A stretch of 17,322 nucleotides of DNA, from NCBI RefSeq assembly GCF_000003605.2, contig NW_003140816.1, positions 287,852 to 305,173 of the forward strand. Direction: 5' to 3'. Positions 7,743 through 17,322 of this stretch are shown piece by piece. The position numbers and the translations under genes were made by a program. The notes beneath the pieces are model-generated. The model was not told the DNA's origin, did not search any database, and worked only from the letters and a program-made list of their open reading frames with translations. The stretch's first letter is position 1. Each line of letters starts with the position of its first letter. The stretch is from Saccoglossus kowalevskii. Lineage: Eukaryota; Hemichordata; Enteropneusta; Harrimaniidae.

Positions 7743-9357
7743 TAACTTTTGATTTGTCTAAAAAAACTCTAATTGTGATATCTCTTTTAATAATGAAGTG
7801 GTTTGTAAGATACACCTGGATAAATACACTTAGAAGAACTATCTCTATCATTGCATCGCCTTTAGCATATCAATACGCAGAGTATGTAAAATGAAAACAG
7901 TGGAGTAAAGAAAAAATAATGTAACAAGTAAACAACCAAATTTGATAAATGTACAATATACTGTTTCAATGATTTTGATGTTGTTGAAAGAAAATGCCAA
8001 ATCAACATCCGGTGTTGATAGCAGAAATTAATATATAATACAACTAAAATGTAGCAAACAAAACTGTTGCTTTATGATTTGTTTTTTTTTTAAAACAAAA
8101 CAAAAATGAAGAAAGAAAAAGTCTAAAAACTAAATATTAACAGAATCAAATGAATGCTGCAATTATCTGAAAATCTTGCCTGTTTTAAATACAAGAATAC
8201 ACACGTCATTGCACATAGCTATGGATCATGTAATAACAAACAAACAAACTGAAAAGCAGATATCTAGCAATACTAAACTATGTGATAATCACACGGCCAA
8301 AAAAAAAGAAACACTGATCAGCCAAAAGTAGTTAAAAATAAATGCATCTAATTTTTAATACTGCTATAAATCTTTACAACATGGTTTAATACTTATAATC
8401 TAATAATATTGACTTTTTTTTTCGATAGAAAGCCATCAGAAAACACTTTTGGCTAAACAATGCTTCTGACGTATTAACCGCATCCAAAGCTCACATTCTA
8501 CGATCGCAATAATCAGCAAAAACTTGCATGCATACATTATGGAAATAATATTCACCAGCGTATTCTACTGCCAAAGGTTGCATTCATATACCTTGTATGA
8601 CACCTTCACGACCAATCAAATAAAATTTCATTATTTTTAAAGTTTCTAATTTTTTTTTTTTCAATTCAATATTTTAGGCTACCTACACCCACGCATATAT
8701 TGCTTCAGTTGTTAACATCATGATAGAGTATCATATGTTTTTGATAAACACAGTTCGAGTTATTCTTTAATCTTTATAATTTTTCTTCTATTTTCTCTAC
8801 ATTCCTGTTCTTCTTGGCATAACCATCTTCAGTATGATAAATATTAAAAGAAATTATTGGATGCTTTACAAACCTCCCTAAAAATGAAAGGAAATGTGTT
8901 TACTATATAAAATAGTATGTTCTTTCAGTCTCATTGTCACAGCTAATACCAGAATTCCAAACTATTCCAGACTTTTTTTGGTCCACCACAGCTGAAGCAC
9001 TGGCAAGTTTGACTAAACGCTACAGAGCTATTATTTCCTGCAAAGGTTACTGGAATCGGAGACTAGCTTCACATATGTTGCCAGTTTCTAGGCTTATCAT
9101 AGCTAATCATAATAAATTCTTTTCCAGCAAAAGCAAAAGACTTCTGTAGATCAAATGCAAATATCGTTATAAGCAAATCACACTTAGGCATTCAATATTA
9201 ATTGTATGGTGATTAGAACAATTCCAATGGCAACACAACATTTCAGTGCATATCCACTGTTCTTTGGCCTGCTGTGGAGGATTCACAGACATAGCAAAAT
9301 CAACGAAAACAAGTTATTTTTAATAACACACTTGCTGTTGCAATCAGGGGGAACGTT

Positions 9358-9513
9358 ATGTATATAATATGAGGTTATTATGAGAATACCTCAAAGTATG
9401 CACTAAGACAGTACAGCTGGAGTATCGACAGACGCGCAGCATAGGTCAATGCTTGGCGTACTGTCTGAGTGCATACTTTGAGGTATTCTCGTAATAACCT
9501 TATTAGTATACAT
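9358..9513. repeat. Long palindromic element, 43-bp near-perfect arms
   Basis: Arms at 9372-9414 (starting AGGTTATTATGAGAATACCT) and 9458-9500 (ending GTATTCTCGTAATAACCT) are inverted copies with only two mismatches in 43 positions, around a 43-base loop. With one-base indels the symmetry continues outward (ATGTATATAATA against TATTAGTATACAT) to 9358 and 9513. There is no coding capacity. A MITE or a foldback element is likely; the transcript would form a long hairpin. Confidence 0.85.
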
Positions 9514-9892
9514 CTTTTCCTTCCAGGGATACATTGTGGGAATGCCGAAATCCGAAAAGTTTAGAACAGAATCAGCGAACTTCTTTGTATGGAGTCTAGG
9601 CAAACCCTGATGGCAGCCATGTTTGTTTTTATTATTAGAGGATGCTTACGTGTGTAATCATTCCATATTTGGAATTTGCATTCCCTTATATGGTAAGATG
9701 AAAATACCATGTAAAATACCTCAAAACTACGGCACGCTGTAACTTATGGCAATACAGTGACAGATAAATAATAAATATATATAATATAATTCCTTGTTTT
9801 CAAACTTTGTTTGAATGAAAACTAAAAAGTAAATCAGCAGACATTATGTTAAAATGTGAACATAAGATTAGAGGTTACTTGTGGTGACTTAC

Positions 9893-10072
9893 AAATGGGT
9901 CTTGAGACTGCGTTGTACGATTCATTGTAGGCTGCACTCCGAATGCATTCATAGGCTGTTGTACAGGTTGAGGTGCTGCCATACCATACTGTGTATATCC
10001 ACCTGCAACAGGCACCGATGCCGATGGCACTGCTGACATGCCCGCTGTGGGCATGGTCCCCATTCCTCCCAT
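9893..10072 (-). CDS. 180-nt exon, Gly/Met/Pro/Gln-rich endocytic adaptor-like C-terminal region
   Basis: On the minus strand the exon follows the acceptor ATGCTTTCAG (AG at 10074-10073) and stops at a consensus donor TTT|GTAAGT (9892-9887). It has exactly 60 codons, phase 0 at both ends. The product begins MGGMGTMPTAGMSAVPSASV, contains a QQPMNAFG segment and ends with SQDPF. Low-complexity G/M/P/Q sequence with an NPF-like NAFG and a DPF motif is characteristic of disordered tails of clathrin adaptors; DPF binds the AP-2 alpha appendage. CALM/AP180 is favoured because its C-terminus has a comparable methionine/proline-rich stretch ending near an NPFG. Epsin-, SMAP- or AGFG-type proteins are alternatives. 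The first codon ATG is internal, not a start. The next exon (final residues and stop) was not found. Confidence 0.75.
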
Positions 10073-13000
10073 CTGAAAGCATGATAAAGTAAAAATCTAC
10101 AGTGTACCTACTGGTTATGTTTCTAGCGACAACGCACATCTTATGAGAAATCTGCCAGTCTGATATGTGTAAACACCAGAAGTTTTCAATGTGAGTGTGT
10201 GCGTGTTCGTGTGTTTTGAATGTTCAACCCAAGGGCTTCACAATGTCTACTGTTAAAATAAAAACATAGTGAAACTATTACAACCTTGCTTGTTGGGAAT
10301 CTAGATATTACATAATGAATAAGAATTCAGGATGGATAGAAACTGAACTAGTTGTCACATGTTTTTTTACATTGGTTATCAGATTCTGTGAGGATATAAA
10401 TGTGAGGGTATATGAATTAATACTTGTATATTACTATTAATACTATATATACCATATTAATCCCTAGGCCCCATATACAAGAACATAAATTGCAAAAAAG
10501 ATTGTAAGTAAACAGTACAGTAATACATCAAAGTCAAATTTTTATTGACAGGGGGAGAAATTCAAGTCTGAATTTTGGTGTGAAAAATTAATTTATGTAA
10601 TGAAAACAACATCTGGTCACTGCACTATTTATTTAAGTAATAAATCGTGGGAAGTATGTATATCACTGATATCTGATTCTTGCGATCAGCTGTGCAAATG
10701 TATTCATTCTGTGCACTTTTTTCTGCCTCTTAACAAATATTTTATTTTACCAAAATTTCCATATACAACTTGAAAATTATACATTCTCGTCACACCCAAA
10801 TTGAACTTGATTGATATTCACAGCAATTCTCAGAAGTATTTCGCTGGTTTTGACAAAGCAAAGTTTTGCATACTGTGAAGTCCTGTAAAACATCATAAAC
10901 TCATTTAAAATACTATCAGATATTACTGGCATTTGATGGTGACAGAATGCTTTAATTGGCAAATTACTGGGTAAGTTTGCTGCCCCAATACTTCGGAGAC
11001 TTGCTGTAATAGCAAATGATAACTATTTCCAAGTTTGATGGCACCCCCGGTTCACCAATGAACAGACTTCATTCCCGGTTCACCAAGGAACAGATGGCAC
11101 CTCCGGCTTACCAATAAACAGATGGAACCTCCGGCTTACCAATAAACAGATGGCACCTCCGGCTTACCAATAAACAGATGGCACCTCCGGCTTACCAATA
11201 AACAGATGTTTTTCCCGATTCACCAAGGAACAGATGGCACCCCCAGTTCATTGATGAACAGATTGCATTGTTGATTCATTAATGAACAGATGTCATTCCC
11301 AGTCAACCAACAGGTTGCGTCCTGTTAACTAATGAAACAGATGGCACCCCAGGTTTACCAATGAAACAGATGGCACCCCAGGTTTACCAATGAAACAGAT
11401 GGCACCCCAGGTTTACCAATGAAACAGATGGCACCTCAGGTTTACCAATGAAACAGATGGCACCTCAGGTTTACCAATGAAACAGATGGCACCCCAGGTT
11501 TACCAATGAAACAGATGGCACCCCAGGTTTACCAATGAAACAGATGGCACCTCAGGTTTACCAATGAAACAGATGGCACCTCAGGTTTACCAATGAAACA
11601 GATGGCACCCCAGGTTTACCAATGAAACAGATGGCACCTCAGGTTTACCAATGAAACAGATGGCACCCCAGGTTTACCAATGAAACAGATGGCACCTCAG
11701 GTTTACCAATGAAACAGATGGCACCTCAGGTTTACCAATGAAACAGATGGCACCTCAGGTTTACCAATAAAACAGATGGCACCTCAGGTTTACCAATGAA
11801 ACAGATGGCACCTCAGGTTTACCAATGAAACAGATGGCACCCCAGGTTCACCAATGAAACAATTGGCACCTCCGGCTCACCAATGAAACAATTGGCACGT
11901 CAGGTTCAACAATGAAACAATTGGCACCTCAGGTTCACCAATGAAACAATTGGCACCCCAGGTTCACCAATGAAACAATTGGCACCCCAGGTTCACCAGT
12001 GAAACAGTTGGCATCTCAGGTTCACCAATGAAACAGATGGCACCCCAGGTTCACCAATGAAACAGATGGCACCCCAGGTTCACAATGAAACAGATGGCAC
12101 CCCAGGTTCACCAATGAAACAGATGGCACCTCGGGTTCACCAATGAAACAGATGGTACCTCAGGTTCACCAATGAAACAGATGGTACCTCAGGTTCACCA
12201 ATGAAACAGATGGTACCTCAGGTTCACCAATGAAACAATTGGCACCTCAGGTTCACCAATGAAACAATTGGCACCCAGGTTCACCAATGAAACAATTGGC
12301 AACCCAGATTCACCAATGAAACAGTTGGCATCTCAGGTTCACCAATGAAACAGATGGCACCCCAGGTTCACCAATGAAACAGATGGCACCTCAGGTTCAT
12401 CAATGAAACATATGGCACCCCAGGTTCACCAATGAAACAGATGGCACCTTGGGTTCATCAATGAAACAGATGGCACCTCGAGTTCACCAATGAAACAGAT
12501 GGTACCTCAGGTTCACCAATGAAACAGATGGCACTTCAGTTTCACCAATGAAACAGATGGCACCTCAGGTTCACCAATGACTAGAAAGAACATTTCATTT
12601 TCTGGAAGTTAACAAAAATTGACCATAGCATTTGCTTAAAGAGTTTTTAACATTACCATGTATAACAACCCCTATCTCAAGTTGAAAGAAATGCACACAA
12701 AAATGTTTTATTGGACAGTGGGTATGTTATAGAAAACTGTAAGTTTGAGAATGAACCATGTGAAAATACTAGATTAATAATATTCTATTAAAAAATATTC
12801 AGGAATGGTGCAAGATTCAGAAAAAAGTGAAGAACAGCCTAGTAACTGTAAGAAACTGATGAATTGATGGTATTTTATAACTCATAATATAATAATGAGA
12901 AAAATAGAAAACCCTACGTCAGCCAGGTATTACAGATAATTTTCTCGAGCACATTTGTATTTATATTTCCTAGACAAGCATTACTACCATGCATGTTTAC

Positions 13001-14364
13001 AGTGTAAATCACATTCAATGATAGTGCACACAGGGATGGGTACAGTACGTGGACAAGACACGACTTCTACCTTCACACGCCTTCTATTATATCATCTGAA
13101 ATGACTTGAAAGGTATGAATACAAGCACAGTTGGTTGGACCAGATTAACATGAAATAGGGATCTAACTTAGTTATTGTGTATCCCAAGGGTAATGGACTG
13201 CTTTTTTGTTTTCCATCATATTTCTAAATTAATAACTGACATTGGTAAAGCTGATGATTATTAAAGCTGCACTCTGAGAATGTGGGGTCATGAAAGCATT
13301 ACGTATATATGAAATATTAGTTCATATAAATTTGTAGAACATGCACAAAACATTAAATTTTTGATTGTATCCAAATGTTTGTTATCATTCGGTTTCCCAA
13401 TTACAGTGGTTCTCAGAATTATTCAGACCATCAGTTAGCAAGATGGCACGCAACTTTGCAAAACACTTTGGTTTTTGTTCCATATGCATTTAATAGTGCT
13501 GTTCCATTCACACATGCATAGCTGAGATCATTATCATACCAGACAACGCTAAAGCGCAGTTTTTCAAAATGAAGTACTGGGTACATTCATCAGATGAACA
13601 GGTTATTTTGATTTGTTTTAATATTTCTTTAGTCACATACAGTGTAGAAACTCAGGAAATAAAGGATATTTATTGATCTAGTACAACAGATTAGCAAATC
13701 ATCGTGTTGATAATCCCTATAAAATAGTGAAACTAAAACAGCTCGCTGAGAAAAAAAGCAAAAGTTAAGTTTTTCGCAAATTTGTAAAGCATCATACTAA
13801 CACAATCAATTGACACAATCAAAAAATAATATCGATTAAAAGTCCAAAGACCCCCAATAAAGGAACGTTCTCAGAGCACAAGTTTAAAACAACCACGACT
13901 CTAACAATACATGTGCAACACTTTTCAATATGGCGTCTTAGAATACATGTGCATTATAGAGATGAATCTGTAAACTGAGACGGATTTGAATCTAGATGGA
14001 TTGGTGTTATAAATAACATAAAACTAACAAAGGGTAAAAACACTGAAGGGTGCAGAAGAAAGTCCATCGTGCATGTTCGAATTTTGTAAATAAATAAATT
14101 CATTTCACTTGCATGCATATATGTACAAGAAAAATATCAAACATGTACGATGGGACGGTAGGCACCCATTACAAGAATCAATTGGAACAACTACTAACAT
14201 TAAACAAGACATAGCAGTCAAGTACCCTTGAATACAAACATGCAAAAAACACTTCAACCAAACTAAACTATAACTTAATCACAATCGATTATGACTCGAG
14301 AAAATCAGAAGTAACATCTGGCTGACTGGGGGCAACTGATGTCAATTGAAATTGGACATCTCAC
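10073..14364 (-). other. 4.3-kb intron of the adaptor-like gene
   Basis: This intron lies between the GTGAGA donor at 14364 and the acceptor at 10073-10074. It contains the 28-29-bp minisatellite at 11036-12580. The rest (10073-11035 and 12581-14364) is AT-rich and holds no exon I could support. A possible 36-nt cassette at 10968-11003 is discussed under rejected items. Confidence 0.65.
11036..12580. repeat. 28-29-bp minisatellite array (about 53 copies)
   Basis: Tandem units close to CAGATGGCACCCCAGGTTTA followed by CCAATGAAA fill 1.5 kb with no spacers. Subfamilies are arranged in blocks. A divergent 28-bp form (CCTCCGGCTTACCAATAAA) lies at about 11095-11215, GTTTACCAATG units at about 11340-11840, and GTTCACCAATG units from about 11840 to the end. 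The last block alternates between ACAATTGGCA and ACAGATGGCA runs. Divergent edges and homogeneous cores are typical of unequal exchange. It lies in an intron of the minus-strand gene, so the transcript carries the reverse complement. Confidence 0.97.
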
Positions 14365-14445
14365 CATGGGTTGCATTGCAGGGCTTGGCTGGGTTGTAAA
14401 ATGTCCCGAGTATGCATTGCCCCTCCAGTCTGCTGCTTGACCTCC
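14365..14445 (-). CDS. 81-nt exon of the adaptor-like gene
   Basis: The minus-strand acceptor is CATTTTAAAG (AG at 14447-14446) and the donor is CCCATG|GTGAGA. The 27 codons in phase 0 read GGQAADWRGNAYSGHFTTQP and then SPAMQPM, joining directly to the MGGMG start of the next exon. The G/S/P/Q composition continues the disordered region. GGQAADW is reminiscent of the GGSNW-type segment of CALM at an equivalent position, although this is a short similarity. The acceptor has a modest pyrimidine tract. The same phase as both neighbours supports it. Confidence 0.65.
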
Positions 14446-15770
14446 CTTTAAAATGAAATGGAATAACCGGACATTACAGCAGTGTATCATGGGTAAAAAA
14501 AATAATAGATGCGAGATAGATACAATGAATGTAGTATGATGATGAGAAATGAAAGCAGCAACCAAAATGAGTTTGTCAGTCAATGAAACTAATATAAACT
14601 AGTCATACATGTACCTTGGTTCTATATAACTATAAAAAGTTATAGTTATAGTGATACAGTATTTGGAAAATAAACTCCCATGATAGTACATGTAGACCGA
14701 TTGCCCAGAGCACAGAGTAACTTAACAACTACAACATGTGGTAATTCATATAACAAATTGAAAATATGCAATGCTTGTCATGACGACTTGAAATGTTTCT
14801 ATTAAAATGATAAGTTAGATGCAAGACATGATTTCTTGTGTTTTTTTATATCATGAAACAGCTCTCTGAAAAAAAAAGCTATATCACAGGTCAAAGGGCA
14901 GATGAAAAGGTTAAAGTTTGCATATTAAAAAAAGCTTGCACCAATATGAGTGCGAGAGTGACAATGCATTGGTGCACATGTGTGTGAAAAGTCAGGTGAG
15001 AGAGCATGTGATTGGTTGTGGCTGACAGGGTATTTCAGTTATCCAGATCAATACTGGCTGAGCTGCATAAACACCACCTCCCCTAGGTACCAATGAATGT
15101 GCAAAAAGCATGTCAGTCACCCAGCCGAGGCAAGTGAGTATTTCACAAGCAAATACATTGACTAAATACCACCATAGACACAATAGACAAGCATACACCG
15201 TGTAAATCACCATTATACGTACACATATACATCAAGTTGTTAGTGCAAAGATATAGTGAAACTAGAGATTATAGGTAAAGTGAGACATAGCTGTTGGGGT
15301 GGCATGCAGTTTATTTGCTTCATTCACCGGAAAGAGAACATTATGACGGAGAACAATTGAGACAAGAAACAACAATATTCATGAACTTCTCGTCCAAGGG
15401 CTTTTTTTTGGGACACAGAATGGAAGAATGTACGCCAAAATACAAAATAAATAATATTTTGGTCTAAAATATATAATTTGTATTTGTTTTCACTGATGTG
15501 GTTTGAACAAATAAGGAGCATCTGATTATTTTCAATTACTCAGGGGGGCTTAGTCATGTATATGTAATTATCCATACAAACAAGCGCCTCTAAGTAGATG
15601 AAAATTATCAACATTGATTTTGACTCCACTGATACAGACACACAGTGGCATGGATTTAGTTAGACGTACAACAGCGGTATATTATTCAGGCAGTATTACA
15701 CAATTTGGGATGCTTGATTAAGGTTCATTTCAGCTATCTAGAATGCATTTTTAGACGGGAAAGCACTCAC
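14446..15770 (-). other. 1.3-kb intron of the adaptor-like gene
   Basis: The intron is bounded by GTGAGTG at 15770-15764 and the acceptor at 14446. It contains a small hairpin at 14625-14650 and no further supported exon. Confidence 0.55.
14625..14650. repeat. Short 10-bp palindrome
   Basis: TATAACTATA at 14625-14634 and TATAGTTATA at 14641-14650 are perfect inverted copies around six bases. This is a small AT-rich hairpin of unknown significance. Confidence 0.5.
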
Positions 15771-15800
15771 CGGCTTGGGATTCTGCTGGTTACTGGACTC
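15771..15800 (-). CDS. 30-nt micro-exon of the adaptor-like gene
   Basis: On the minus strand, TTTGTTTTTTAAG precedes GAG TCC AGT AAC CAG CAG AAT CCC AAG CCG, which is followed by the strong donor GTGAGTGC. The ten codons (ESSNQQNPKP) are in phase 0 at both ends and run into GGQAADW of the next exon. This gives a continuous Q/N/P/S-rich stretch. A strong pyrimidine tract and consensus donor around an exon of this size, with matching phase and composition, make a real alternatively spliced micro-exon likely. Chance is possible because only ten codons are involved. Confidence 0.55.
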
Positions 15801-17154
15801 CTTAAAAAACAAAGCATATGAGGGACAAATAAACTAAGTGAGCACACACAATTGACAGCCTTTAGGAATTACCTGTAGTTGCAACGGATATGAACATTGG
15901 TCCAAGCCGTATCAGAAGGGAAAGGTTTTGGGGGATGGCTTAAGGAGGCATAATGGTGCTCTTATCAAATGTCAGTTAGCATCACATACATATTCAGCAC
16001 AGCCAAGCCCCTTAACTTGGGACAGAATACCAAAATTCTGAATCGTATGATGAAATCAAAATTCTATCAAAATTCAAAACATGTGTACATTACATGTGAT
16101 TTATATTTCCTCCACCAAATAGTATATACCTACATGTATCTTCACAACACTGATTACTTGTGCACTTAAAAGGGTATGTTAAAATACAGAACCATCTGCA
16201 ATATTTCACTGGTTTCTCTGAAAAAAGCTTGTTTTGGCAAAAACTTAGCTTTAAACTTTTGAAGAAAAAAACTTTAGTTATAGTTTTCTGCAACATTTGC
16301 CAGCTAGTTTATTTGGTGACAGTTTTGATGTGAGAATACAGACACTGTTATCCGATCTATCCTTGTAGGATCTGGTGAAAATCGAAAGAAGACATCCAAT
16401 TGGAGGAACACACAGGTGAACAATTGTGAAAAATTACATCGATCCCGCTTTACAATTTATTCCACGTCAGTTAAGTATATTTCAATGCTAGAAAATTTTG
16501 TGATATTTCTTGATTCACAAGAACCTCTCTATCATAAAATTAATTTAAAAGTAATGTTTAGTATTTCTCAAGATATCACAGACTAGGTACCATACATTCA
16601 AATTGGTCATCATATAAAATGATTTAACAGATGCTACCTCAAATTTGATAAGAAACACCAAATGTGACCAGGGAGAGAACAAATGTATACAGGAAGTTAT
16701 GGTAGGAAATTTTGCTTGTACACCAGGTCCAGAATGACGCTGGAGTGTATTGGATTGTGCAACTAATGTACTGCATACCACGGCCCAAAACTGGAGAGAC
16801 AATCAGAATACAGGAAACACGAGTGGTTTACACATACATACACACTAACACACAGAAAAACATGAATTGATACAAGTGGTGTAGTGAATTGCTGCGTGTG
16901 GACATGATGTTGGAGAAGAAAAATTCACATGGTACACTCAGAGATAAGTAGTATGTTCATTCACAATTCCATTCTGTTTTTTATTATCACAGACATATTT
17001 TTATCTTAGAAAAATGATCAACTGGCATATAATTATTAGAAAAGAGGATTCAATCAAATATTGTTTCCACTGATTACCGCCATCAGTTACACCTAAACCA
17101 TTTTAGCAAATACTTCTATACATTCATTCAAACTATCTTAATCTAACTTCAATA
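15801..17154 (-). other. Upstream intronic DNA of the adaptor-like gene
   Basis: This is AT-rich sequence without a supportable exon on either strand. Open frames at 15969-16169 (+), 16090-16296 (-) and 16545-16802 (-) lack splice context and protein resemblance. It is probably the next intron, since the conserved N-terminal part of the gene must lie beyond the window. Confidence 0.4.
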
Positions 17155-17322
17155 GACACGCCTCCATATCTAGCAAATCTAAGCCAATCAATTCATCTTG
17201 TACAGACACATCTCCATATCTAGCAAATCTAAGTCAATCAATCCATCTTGTACTGACACATCTCCATATCTAGCCAAGCTAAGCCAATCAATTCATCTTG
17301 TACAGACACATCTCCATATCTA
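17155..17322. repeat. 50-bp tandem repeat, at least 3.4 copies, open at right edge
   Basis: Copies begin at 17155, 17205, 17255 and 17305, each GACACATCTCCATATCTAGC followed by AAATCTAAGCCAATCAATTC and ATCTTGTACA. The spacing is exactly 50 bases with few substitutions. The array continues past the end of the window. Confidence 0.93.

Larger units (their letters stand above)
5831..9357. other. Unassigned region between the convergent genes
   Basis: This is mostly AT-rich sequence with homopolymer runs. It contains the 42-bp tandem repeat and two exon-like segments listed separately. It may be largely the 3' UTR or last intron of the minus-strand gene. Open frames at 6065-6316 (-) and 8934-9149 (+) give no recognisable family. 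I could not locate the final coding exon that must follow the exon ending at 9893. Confidence 0.4.

Noticed and set aside
8934-9149. Plus-strand 71-codon frame after a TTCTTTCAG-like site
   Set aside because: No known family, no partner exon and no donor; compatible with chance.
9175-9300. Candidate last exon of the adaptor-like gene after TGAATCCTCCACAG (QAKEQW and on)
   Set aside because: The acceptor is acceptable, but the predicted 30-plus residues are Cys/His-rich and unlike the preceding tail; nothing supports the junction.
9849-10139. Overlapping 96-codon frame on the minus strand in the other phase across the 180-nt exon
   Set aside because: It reads through both splice sites and lacks the G/M/P/Q pattern; it is a shadow of the 60-codon exon.
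10968-11003. Possible 36-nt phase-0 micro-exon (QVSEVLGQQTYP) on the minus strand between the 81- and 180-nt exons
   Set aside because: Borders are AG and GTAATT and the phase fits, but the pyrimidine tract is weak and such short matches are expected by chance in a 4.3-kb intron.
11036-12580. CRISPR array
   Set aside because: Units are strictly head to tail with no variable spacers, and the surroundings are eukaryotic intron.
14992-15213. Minus-strand frame containing GGGVYAAQPVLI, resembling an adaptor tail
   Set aside because: The only nearby acceptor (ACCTAG at 15084-15083) puts that frame out of phase with the neighbouring exons, and no good donor follows.
15855-15935. Minus-strand CTACAG|GTAATT donor with upstream PPKPFPSDTAW reading
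   Set aside because: The Pro-rich frame would leave phase 2 and force the downstream exons into a less plausible frame; the phase-0 frame has a stop just upstream.

Overview
This window looks like animal nuclear DNA, most likely from a marine invertebrate (lophotrochozoan or invertebrate deuterostome; the exact group cannot be fixed). It is AT-rich, with short exons bounded by GT-AG splice sites, long introns, several minisatellites and MITE-like palindromic elements. Nothing bacterial is present: no operons, no Shine-Dalgarno sites and no long ORFs apart from repeat artefacts.

Left part, + strand (1 to about 3.5 kb): the 3' end of a gene whose two last coding exons (1457-1615 and 2615-3073) join in phase 0. 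Together they read as the end of a UPA domain followed by a death domain, the C-terminal arrangement of netrin receptor UNC5 / UNC5CL-type ZU5-UPA-death proteins. Here a 43-residue Ser/Thr/Pro-containing tail follows the death domain. The preceding intron holds an array of a 21-bp minisatellite (1-1205). The last intron holds a MITE-like element (2263-2455).

Middle (about 3.1-9.4 kb): no confidently assigned gene. It holds candidate poly(A) signals for both flanking genes, which converge tail to tail, plus a 42-bp tandem repeat, an imperfect inverted repeat, and two short higher-GC exon-like segments (6655-6771 and 7610-7742) that could not be assigned.

Right part, - strand (about 15.8 down to 9.9 kb): three well-bounded small exons of 30, 81 and 180 nt. 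All are phase 0 at both ends. Together they encode a Gly/Met/Pro/Gln-rich unstructured stretch ending in a DPF motif. This resembles the C-terminal part of endocytic clathrin adaptors (CALM/AP180 family favoured, not proven). The large intron between the 81-nt and 180-nt exons contains a 1.5-kb array of a 28-29-bp minisatellite (11036-12580). The window ends inside a 50-bp tandem repeat (17155 onward).

No wholly new system can be claimed. The best leads are the death-domain tail with a degron-like DSGYGT motif, the run of symmetric micro-exons in the adaptor gene, the 43-bp-arm palindrome at 9358-9513, and the unassigned exon-like segments.
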